From Saprospiraceae bacterium (lineage in GTDB: Bacteria; Bacteroidota; Bacteroidia; Chitinophagales; Saprospiraceae), in contig JALZVN010000197.1 in the NCBI GenBank assembly GCA_023299965.1, positions 1 to 11,454 of the forward strand: a stretch of 11,454 nt of DNA, written 5' to 3'. The notes beneath the pieces are model-generated. The model searched no databases and was not told the origin of the DNA. It saw nothing but the letters and a program-made list of their open reading frames with translations. The position numbers and the translations under genes are program-made. Below are positions 6,592 to 11,454 of the stretch, in pieces (within the stretch, counting starts at the first letter, position 1; every line of letters begins with the position of its first letter).

Positions 6592-6888
6592 ATGAACTTT
6601 TCAAATCCGAATAGATTTTGGTTCAATCCGTTTAAAAGCTGGCATTTCTTGATACTCATTGCTTTTGTAACTTGGATGGTATTTTTTGATGGAAACGATA
6701 TAGGAACACAGATGAGACTAAAGAATAAGTTGGTTTCTTTAGATCAAGAAAAAATACAACTAAAAGACAAAATAGAACAAACGACTAAAGCACTTGTTGC
6801 TTTAAGAGAAGATAAAGAGAAATTTGCTCGAGAAAAATATTACATGAAAAAGGATGGTGAAGATGTATTCATCATTGATAAAAAATAA
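6592..6888 (+). CDS. FtsB/DivIC-like septum formation initiator family protein
   Basis: This is a small bitopic membrane protein of 98 residues. A short N-terminal part precedes one membrane helix at about residues 17-33 (WHFLILIAFVTWMVFF). A coiled coil of about 40-75 follows (rich in Leu, Lys, Gln and Glu), and then the family ending EKFAREKYYMKKDGEDVFII. Membrane helix plus coiled coil plus an ARE..Y.M...GE.VF motif is the pattern of FtsB/DivIC, which bridge FtsL and FtsQ/DivIB in the division complex with the coiled coil outside the cytoplasm. The role is inferred from this pattern, not from a strong specific motif. FtsB lies next to eno in E. coli and many other proteobacteria, so its position just after eno here supports the call. 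sucD begins 2 nt after its stop codon. Confidence 0.8.
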   Translation: MNFSNPNRFWFNPFKSWHFLILIAFVTWMVFFDGNDIGTQMRLKNKLVSLDQEKIQLKDKIEQTTKALVALREDKEKFAREKYYMKKDGEDVFIIDKK

Positions 6889-6890
6889 TT

Positions 6891-7775
6891 ATGTCAGTTC
6901 TAGTAAATAAGAATTCGAATATCATTGTACAAGGCTTCACTGGAAAGGAAGGATCTTTCCACGCTGGGCAGATGATTGAATATGGAACCAACATCGTAGG
7001 TGGTGTTACTCCTGGTAAGGGTGGTCAAACTCATCTAGACAAGCCTGTTTTCAATACTGTTCAAGAAGCAGTTACGAAGGCAAAAGCAGATACTTCTATC
7101 ATTTTTGTACCTCCTAGATTTGCTGGAGATGCGATCATGGAAGCTGCTGATGCAGGTATCAAGGTGATCATTTGTATCACAGAAGGAATTCCTGTTCAGG
7201 ATATGGTAAAGGTAAAGGCTTACCTTAACAATAAGCCGGAATGCAGATTGATAGGACCAAACTGCCCAGGTGTTATGACACCTGGAGAAGCGAAAGTAGG
7301 TATTATGCCAGGCTTTATTCATAATCCAGGTCGTATTGGTATTGTATCTCGTTCGGGTACCTTGACTTACGAAGCAGTAGATCAAGTGACGAAGGCGGGT
7401 ATGGGACAATCGACTTGTATTGGTATCGGTGGTGATCCGATCGTTGGAACGACTACGTTAGATGCAGTTAGATTATTGATGGAAGATCCAGATACGGATG
7501 GTATCATCATGATTGGAGAGATAGGTGGAAGTATGGAAGCAGACGCTTCTCGTTGGGTAAAGGAAAACGCAACTAAGCCTGTTGTAGGATTTATCGCAGG
7601 ACAAACTGCACCTGCAGGTCGTACTATGGGGCACGCTGGAGCCATTATCGGGGGAGAAGAAGATACGGCTGAGGCGAAGATGAAAATTATGAACGAATGT
7701 GGTATTCACGTAGTTAAGTCACCAGCAGAAATTGGTATTACTATGAAGAACGCTTTAGCTGGAGTAAAAGCTTAA
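6891..7775 (+). CDS. sucD: Succinyl-CoA ligase (ADP-forming) alpha subunit
   Basis: With SucC, this enzyme converts succinyl-CoA to succinate while phosphorylating a nucleoside diphosphate, the substrate-level step of the TCA cycle. The 294-residue product has the CoA-binding Rossmann region at the N-terminus (VQGFTGKEGSFHAGQMIEYG, GGVTPGKGGQTH). It also has IGPNCPGVMTPGEAKVGIMPG and the phosphohistidine loop GRTMGHAGAIIGG with catalytic His248 (His246 in E. coli). Length is normal. The gene starts 2 nt after the ftsB-like gene, so the two are translationally close and surely on one mRNA. The beta-subunit gene sucC is not next to it, unlike the sucCD pair of E. coli. A hairpin terminator follows 23 nt after the stop codon. 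Confidence 0.98.
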   Translation: MSVLVNKNSNIIVQGFTGKEGSFHAGQMIEYGTNIVGGVTPGKGGQTHLDKPVFNTVQEAVTKAKADTSIIFVPPRFAGDAIMEAADAGIKVIICITEGIPVQDMVKVKAYLNNKPECRLIGPNCPGVMTPGEAKVGIMPGFIHNPGRIGIVSRSGTLTYEAVDQVTKAGMGQSTCIGIGGDPIVGTTTLDAVRLLMEDPDTDGIIMIGEIGGSMEADASRWVKENATKPVVGFIAGQTAPAGRTMGHAGAIIGGEEDTAEAKMKIMNECGIHVVKSPAEIGITMKNALAGVKA

Positions 7776-7798
7776 GCAAATTTATATAAAACTAAATC

Positions 7799-7836
7799 AA
7801 AAGCACTTCTGTATTTGTAGAGGTGCTTTTGTTATT
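7799..7836 (+). terminator. Intrinsic terminator after sucD
   Basis: AAAAGCACTTCT (7799-7810) pairs with AGAGGTGCTTTT (7819-7830), with one G-U pair and an 8-nt loop. The T-run ends in TTTTGTTATTT. It should end the carA-eno-ftsB-sucD transcript. Confidence 0.8.
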
Positions 7837-7888
7837 TGGAGTCTACCCAGACATGTTTATTTGCCGAAAAAGCAAAATAAAAATCGTC

Positions 7889-7948
7889 AGGGCCACTATG
7901 TTTCGTAGCCCTGCCTACCGCAGGCAGGTCGCATGCCTGCTCGGCCCT
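7889..7948. repeat. GC-rich REP-like palindrome cluster, part 1
   Basis: Several nested inverted repeats lie within 60 bases. The outer arms AGGGCC (7889-7894) and GGCCCT (7943-7948) are perfectly complementary. Inside is a 7-bp perfect hairpin, CCTGCCT (7910-7916) with AGGCAGG (7922-7928) around a 5-nt loop. An alternative hairpin pairs AGGG (7889-7892) and CTATG (7896-7900) with CGTAG and CCCT (7904-7912), with a 3-nt bulge and one G-U pair. A further partial repeat, GCAGG (7924-7928 region) with CCTGC (7936-7940), overlaps it. The segment is much more GC-rich than its surroundings. The CCTGCCTACCGCAGGCAGG core resembles palindromes I recall as dispersed in Bacteroidota genomes; copy number cannot be tested from one window. 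Confidence 0.65.
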
Positions 7949-7961
7949 CCACAAAAGTTAC

Positions 7962-7997
7962 GTCTCCCACTACCGAAGAAAATTTCGGTAGTGAGAC
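7962..7997. repeat. Long imperfect hairpin of the palindrome cluster, part 2
   Basis: GTCTC plus ACTACCGAA (7962-7977, with a 2-nt CC bulge between them) pairs with TTCGGTAGTGAGAC (7984-7997) around the 6-nt loop GAAAAT. This gives 14 base pairs, one of the most stable structures in the window. No T-run follows, so it is not an intrinsic terminator. The motif CTCCACA occurs on both sides of it (7947-7953 and 7999-8005 region), as a short direct repeat. It is probably part of the same element as the palindromes at 7889-7948. Confidence 0.65.
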
Positions 7998-8166
7998 TAC
8001 TCCACAGCGCTAGTCCAAAAGTCCACCTAGGGAGGCAAATCTATCAAGCTCATTCATTTTTTCAGAATAAACTTTTTAAAGTTTTCTTTAAATCTAACTG
8101 ACTTTCCGCTTGTTGTACACCAAAATAAATAAATTGTCGAAATTTTCAGAATAGGATATGAATTCT

Positions 8167-8174
8167 TAGTTTTG
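8167..8174 (+). promoter_or_regulatory. Promoter-like -7 box in the intergenic gap
   Basis: TAGTTTTG matches TAnnTTTG exactly, but no TTTG-like -33 box is found at the usual 17-23 base spacing (the nearest TTG is 30 bases upstream). No gene lies downstream on this strand. It could start a short non-coding transcript that ends in the hairpins at 8254-8330. Chance occurrence in AT-rich DNA is equally possible. Confidence 0.25.
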
Positions 8175-8253
8175 CATAGTTTTTTCATGTTCCTGAAAAG
8201 TCTGTCATGAACTCGCTTCAGAGTAGCGCACAGTAAAGGATAGGGGGAATGAC

Positions 8254-8275
8254 ACCATTTTATACTACAAATGGT
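8254..8275. repeat. Inverted repeat in the intergenic gap
   Basis: ACCATTT (8254-8260) and AAATGGT (8269-8275) are perfectly complementary around an 8-nt loop. It lies 26 bases from the lpdA terminator stem. There is no T-run on either side to make it a terminator by itself. Confidence 0.5.
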
Positions 8276-8293
8276 ATTAATCCTAGATCTTTA

Positions 8294-8330
8294 AATAAAA
8301 AAAGGAGAACTCGTAAACGAATTCTCCTTT
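8294..8330 (-). terminator. Intrinsic terminator after lpdA
   Basis: AAAGGAGAA and TCG (8301-8309, 8311-8313) pair with CGA and TTCTCCTTT (8318-8320, 8322-8330) around the loop TAAA, with one C/A mismatch. Read on the minus strand, the stem is followed directly by a run of T (the A-run at 8297-8303 on the plus strand), so it fits the end of lpdA, whose stop codon lies 25 nt upstream. It may also stop weak + strand transcription through the gap. Confidence 0.85.
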
Positions 8331-8354
8331 GTAATATCTAATATTTTATTTCTA

Positions 8355-9758
8355 CTACATGTGTATAGCGCGTTTACCAGTCGCATCCATTGCGGCTTCT
8401 TTAACCGCTTCTGTATAGGTAGGATGAGCATGACTCATACGTACGATATCTTCTGCAGATCCTCTATATTCCATAATGGCAACTGCCTCAGCAATAATAT
8501 CCGCCACTCTTGGACCGACCATATGTACTCCCAATACTTCGTCTGTTTCAGCATCGGCTAATATTTTTACCATACCGTCAGTGTCCATACTTGCACGAGC
8601 ACGCCCTAGAGCTTTAAATGGAAATTTACCCACATTGTATTTTACTCCATCATCTTTTAATTGCTGTTCTGTACGACCTACATCAGCTACCTCTGGCCAA
8701 GTGTATACTACACCAGGAATAAGATTGTAATTGATGTGAGGATGCTGACCTGAAATATGCTCTGCAACGAAAGTACCTTCTTCTTCAGCCTTATGTGCTA
8801 ACATAGCTCCAGCGACAACATCACCAATAGCGAAGATCCCTGGTACATTAGTTTCTAACTTATCATTCACAGTCACCTTGCCCCGATCGTCCGTTGCAAT
8901 CCCTACCTTATCTAATCCTAGACCGTCAGTATAGGCTCTCCTTCCGATAGCGATCAAGCAGTAGTCTGCTTTGATACTTTGTTCCTCTTCTGAATCGCGC
9001 TTTTTGAATGAAATGGTAGCTTCTTTGGCAGTTCCACTTACGCTCGTTACCATGTGCTTTAGATGGAATTTGATACCAATCTTTTTTAAAGATCTCATGA
9101 GTTCCTTGCTGCAGTCTTTATCCATTCCCGCTATGATACGATCTCCGTATTCTATCACTTCTATCTCTGTACCAAGTCTTGCGTATACTGAGCCTAATTC
9201 AAGACCAATAACTCCACCTCCGATGATAACCATACGCTTTGGTACTTTATCAATGTTGAGCGCTTCGGTAGAGGTGATCACTCTCTTTTTATCATAGTTG
9301 AATGCTTCAGGTGTGATAGGTTTAGAGCCTGTAGCGATAATGGTATTCTTAGTAGTGATTTGCTGCTCTTTTTCTTTAGTCGGTTTTATAGAGATGGTGT
9401 TCTTATCTATAAAAGAACCATGTCCATGGTAGACATCAATCTTGTTTTTCTTCATCAAGAATTCTATCCCTTTGCAAGTAGTAGTTACTACATCATCTTT
9501 ACGAGCAATCATTTGCTTCATATTGACACCGAGATTTTTCAACTCTATCCCGTGGGTAGAAAAGTGTTCTTTGGCATTGTGATAATGCTCAGACGAATCC
9601 AATAATGCCTTAGAAGGAATACATCCTACGTTGAGGCAAGTTCCCCCAAGCGTATCATACTTTTCTATGATGGCAGTTTTTAATCCTAATTGGCTGGCTC
9701 GAATGGCGGCTACATATCCTCCTGGTCCAGAACCTATGACTGTCAAATCGTATTGCAT
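8355..9758 (-). CDS. lpdA: Dihydrolipoyl dehydrogenase (E3 component)
   Basis: This flavoenzyme reoxidises the lipoyl groups of the pyruvate and 2-oxoglutarate dehydrogenase complexes and of the glycine cleavage system, passing electrons to NAD+. The 467-residue product is the usual length. It has the FAD-binding motif VIGSGPGGYVAAIRASQLG (residues 8-25) and the redox-active disulfide GGTCLNVGCIPSK with Cys41 and Cys46. It also has the NAD-binding motif MVIIGGGVIGLELGSVYARLG (176-196), the second FAD motif GIFAIGDVV, and the C-terminal catalytic pair His445 and Glu450 in SHAHPTYTEA. It starts 57 nt downstream of the ricT-like gene on the same strand with no terminator between them, so co-transcription is possible. 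It ends in TAG, the only non-TAA stop among the genes seen. Which dehydrogenase complex it serves cannot be told here. Confidence 0.97.
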   Translation of the reverse strand: MQYDLTVIGSGPGGYVAAIRASQLGLKTAIIEKYDTLGGTCLNVGCIPSKALLDSSEHYHNAKEHFSTHGIELKNLGVNMKQMIARKDDVVTTTCKGIEFLMKKNKIDVYHGHGSFIDKNTISIKPTKEKEQQITTKNTIIATGSKPITPEAFNYDKKRVITSTEALNIDKVPKRMVIIGGGVIGLELGSVYARLGTEIEVIEYGDRIIAGMDKDCSKELMRSLKKIGIKFHLKHMVTSVSGTAKEATISFKKRDSEEEQSIKADYCLIAIGRRAYTDGLGLDKVGIATDDRGKVTVNDKLETNVPGIFAIGDVVAGAMLAHKAEEEGTFVAEHISGQHPHINYNLIPGVVYTWPEVADVGRTEQQLKDDGVKYNVGKFPFKALGRARASMDTDGMVKILADAETDEVLGVHMVGPRVADIIAEAVAIMEYRGSAEDIVRMSHAHPTYTEAVKEAAMDATGKRAIHM

Positions 9759-9815
9759 ACTATTCTTATTTTATCTTTTAGTTTGTTTCTTGAGTATATC
9801 CAAAAATGTTATTAA

Positions 9816-11225
9816 TTAATCTTCTTTAGGTGGTGCTCCAGATTTTGGTTTCTTCTTAAAGTGCTTTTTCTTTTTTGGCGGACGGTTGCTTTGATTCTTA
9901 TTTCCATCCGATTTTGGATCATTATTATCTTTAGGTCCTTGTCTTTTAGGATTATTTCCATTCGACTTGTTATTGCCTCCTTTATTATTTCCCTGCTTTG
10001 GGCTACCTCCCTTACTACTTCCGCCTTGCCTATTCTCACCGTCTTTGTTGCCTCCTTGTCTATTTCCTGACTTAGGCTTATTGTTTCTATTACCTCCTTT
10101 CTTTCTTCTATTATTACGTTTTTTCTTACGCTCCTCTGGCGGCAGTTCTATTACTTCGTTTACGCTTTCATAATCATTTTGGTTAGTAGCAGCTTCCATG
10201 GCCATGTAGTCTTCCATGCTAATCAAATCCGCTGGCTTTTCCTTATTCTTATTCATAGCAATGATCTCCTTCACTCTCTTTACCGGTAAAGCATAAAACT
10301 TCCCTCTCTTACCATCTACAATATAAGTATAGAACATTAGTCCTTTGAAGATATCTGTTTTTACGAGCACGGCTTTTCCACGTTGGGTATAAATACTGTC
10401 TGCTCTCTTAGGGAATGCTTCAATGGCTTCCATATAGGTGTCTAATTCGAAGTTGAGGCAGCATTTAAGTCTACCGCACTGTCCTGAAAGTTTAGCCTGA
10501 TTGATCGCTAGATTTTGATATCTCGCTGCAGTAGTGGAGACAGACTTAAAGTCGGTCAACCATGTAGAACAGCAGAGTTCTCGACCGCATGATCCTAGGC
10601 CTCCTATCAATGCTGACTCCTGCCTAGCACCGATCTGACGCATTTCCACTTTTATCTTGAACTCTCTAGCATAGTGTCTGATCAATTCTCTGAAATCAAC
10701 TCTGCCTTCTGCGATATAGTAAAAGATTGCTTTTCGATTGTCTCCTTGAAATTCTACCTCACCAACCTTCATGTTTAGATCAAGATTGCGGGCCAATTCT
10801 CTAGCACGAATCATGGTTTTGTTTTCACGCTCTCTAGCGACCATTAATTTTTCTAAATCTCTCTCGTTGGCTTTTCTGATTACAGCTTTGTTTATGTTGG
10901 ACTCTCTTACCTTTTTCTTTTTCATTTGGAGTCTAACCAAGTCTCCTGACAGGGTTATACTTCCTACATCATATCCTGTCTCTGCTTCCACTACTACTGG
11001 GTCTCCAGTAATGGCTCTTGAAGAGCCAGGGTTTACAAAGAATGATTTTCGGTTTCCGTTTTTGAAGCTAACTTCTACGTATTTATAGTTGTCGACATCA
11101 ACGATATCTGTCAAGGTTAACCAATCATATGTATTCATTTTGTTGCAACCTCCTGAGGCACAGTGTCCTTTACTTTTGCATCCTCCTGGAGTTCCATCAT
11201 TATTTGAGCAACTTGCACATCCCAT
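9816..11225 (-). CDS. PSP1-domain protein, RicT/YaaT-like, with Cys-rich N-terminus and basic disordered tail
   Basis: The 469-residue product has three parts. Residues 1-30 are a Gly/Ser/Cys-rich segment with Cys3, 6, 16, 22 and 27. Residues of about 31-325 form the PSP1 core, including GGLGSCGRELCCSTWL (Cys213, 218, 219) and SGQCGRLKCCLNFE (Cys250, 255, 256). These match cysteines of Bacillus subtilis RicT (YaaT), where they help bind iron-sulfur clusters in the RicA-RicF-RicT complex that assists RNase Y-dependent mRNA maturation. Residues of about 366-469 are a low-complexity Lys/Asn/Gly/Gln/Arg tail, probably disordered and RNA-binding. The gene follows holB by 19 nt, the same pairing as holB-yaaT in Firmicutes. 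Whether Ric partners exist in this organism is not known from the window, so its cellular role is an inference. The ATG at 11225 fits the Cys-rich start usual in Bacteroidota homologues. Confidence 0.9.
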   Translation of the reverse strand: MGCASCSNNDGTPGGCKSKGHCASGGCNKMNTYDWLTLTDIVDVDNYKYVEVSFKNGNRKSFFVNPGSSRAITGDPVVVEAETGYDVGSITLSGDLVRLQMKKKKVRESNINKAVIRKANERDLEKLMVARERENKTMIRARELARNLDLNMKVGEVEFQGDNRKAIFYYIAEGRVDFRELIRHYAREFKIKVEMRQIGARQESALIGGLGSCGRELCCSTWLTDFKSVSTTAARYQNLAINQAKLSGQCGRLKCCLNFELDTYMEAIEAFPKRADSIYTQRGKAVLVKTDIFKGLMFYTYIVDGKRGKFYALPVKRVKEIIAMNKNKEKPADLISMEDYMAMEAATNQNDYESVNEVIELPPEERKKKRNNRRKKGGNRNNKPKSGNRQGGNKDGENRQGGSSKGGSPKQGNNKGGNNKSNGNNPKRQGPKDNNDPKSDGNKNQSNRPPKKKKHFKKKPKSGAPPKED

Positions 11226-11244
11226 CTTATCTGTTGTTTATGAG

Positions 11245-11454
11245 TTAAGCCATTACGGCATCTTGTTTTAAAGCTTTATTTGTCTTAATTGCAAAATTGA
11301 GCAAAGACATTTTCATATTTGCGTTTCGATCTAGATGATAACTTACATCATCAAGCATCGATGTTATTTTTTGTATTGCATTATCGTCTACTACTACGAT
11401 TACTTTTTTCGCCCGTTCCAATTCACCCGGGGGTAACATAATATGGTCCACAGG
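11245..11454 (-). CDS. holB: DNA polymerase III delta-prime subunit, C-terminal part (5' end outside the window)
   Basis: The frame is open from the window edge and ends in TAA at 11245-11247, giving about 69 C-terminal residues. The segment ITSMLDDVSYHLDRNANMKMSLLNFAI resembles the C-terminal helical domain of Bacteroidota delta-prime proteins, in which a YH-[IL]-[ED]-RNAN-x-K pattern precedes the final helices. Delta-prime is part of the clamp-loader complex that places the sliding clamp on DNA. The position directly upstream of a RicT/YaaT-like gene (19-nt gap) supports the identification, since that neighbour pair recurs widely in bacteria. The AAA+ part with Walker-type motifs would lie outside the window, so the call rests on the C-terminus and the context. 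Confidence 0.7.
   Translation of the reverse strand, partial: PVDHIMLPPGELERAKKVIVVVDDNAIQKITSMLDDVSYHLDRNANMKMSLLNFAIKTNKALKQDAVMA

Larger units (their letters stand above)
7998..8293. other. AT-rich remainder of the sucD-lpdA convergent gap, no gene seen
   Basis: No credible coding sequence is present on either strand. Visible structures are small. TTTTCA (8182-8187) pairs with TGAAAA (8194-8199). TTCATG (8184-8189) can alternatively pair with CATGAA (8206-8211), so the two pairings exclude each other. CGCT (8214-8217) can pair with AGCG (8225-8228). A promoter-like box lies at 8167-8174 and a clear hairpin at 8254-8275. Together these could outline a small RNA on the + strand, or be the decayed remains of inserted DNA. 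Confidence 0.4.

Noticed and set aside
7841..7852. GTCT...AGAC short inverted repeat as a possible insertion-element end
   Set aside because: Only 4 bp per arm, with no matching copy or target duplication on the other side of the palindrome cluster.
7823..8101. Open frame of 92 codons on the + strand in the sucD-lpdA gap
   Set aside because: It begins inside the sucD terminator and runs straight through the GC-rich palindromes. Its sequence (for example RSPAYRRQVACLLG) is simply the translation of the inverted repeats, and no domain or conserved start is seen.
9759..9815. A separate promoter for lpdA
   Set aside because: The gap on the minus strand contains only a one-mismatch -7 sequence (CATTTTTG) and no -33 box, so I cannot support a promoter there, although one is possible.
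8361..9819. Several + strand open frames opposite lpdA
   Set aside because: Shadow frames of a well-conserved enzyme gene, with no family features of their own.
9861..10173. Open frames on the + strand opposite the ricT-like tail, rich in Leu, Pro and Phe and membrane-like
   Set aside because: They are the antisense reading of the Lys/Asn/Gly-rich repeats of the ricT-like gene; there is no promoter, no conserved motif, and the opposite frame encodes a clear family protein.
1..11454. CRISPR arrays, tRNA or rRNA genes, transposases, phage or defence genes
   Set aside because: No regularly spaced repeats, no tRNA cloverleaf-like segments and no such protein families were seen on either strand.

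Overview
The window is an AT-rich chromosomal segment from a member of the Bacteroidota, most likely of the Cytophagales type; I infer the order only from protein style. Three things support the phylum. First, perfect TAnnTTTG (-7) boxes sit ahead of infA, carA and the ftsB-like gene. Second, no start codon has a Shine-Dalgarno sequence; leaders are A/T-rich instead. Third, several proteins have the phylum's typical form: bL36 and uS4 without zinc cysteines, bL17 with a long C-terminal tail, and a PSP1/RicT protein with a Cys-rich N-terminus. Almost every gene ends in TAA; lpdA (TAG) is the one exception.

Positions 1-4102 (+ strand) are the end of the spc operon and the alpha operon: the 3' part of map, then infA, rpmJ, rpsM, rpsK, rpsD, rpoA and rplQ. 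They are closed by a strong intrinsic terminator at 4066-4102. A promoter at about 563-570, between map and infA, can transcribe the translation/RNA polymerase block separately from map.

Positions 4124-7830 (+ strand) are a metabolic and cell-division cluster: carA (carbamoyl-phosphate synthase small subunit), eno (enolase), a short FtsB/DivIC-like membrane coiled-coil protein, and sucD (succinyl-CoA ligase alpha subunit). It is fired by a promoter whose -7 box is the same 8-mer as at infA, has a second likely promoter just after eno, and ends in a hairpin terminator after sucD. carB and sucC are not in the window.

Positions 7776-8354 form an unusually long gap (579 nt) between the convergent genes sucD and lpdA. 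It holds a compact cluster of GC-rich imperfect palindromes (7889-7997) of the kind seen as dispersed REP-like elements, then an AT-rich stretch with smaller hairpins and one promoter-like box, then the lpdA terminator. I see no credible protein gene in it. This is the least explained part of the window.

Positions 8355-11454 (- strand, read right to left) carry the C-terminal end of a DNA polymerase III delta-prime gene (holB), a PSP1-domain RicT/YaaT-like gene, and lpdA (dihydrolipoyl dehydrogenase). LpdA (E3 of the 2-oxoglutarate dehydrogenase complex) and SucD act on consecutive TCA-cycle steps, although their genes converge. Apart from the gap element and some leader structures, the window is conserved housekeeping DNA. 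I found no defence, phage, CRISPR, transposase, biosynthetic or other accessory system.
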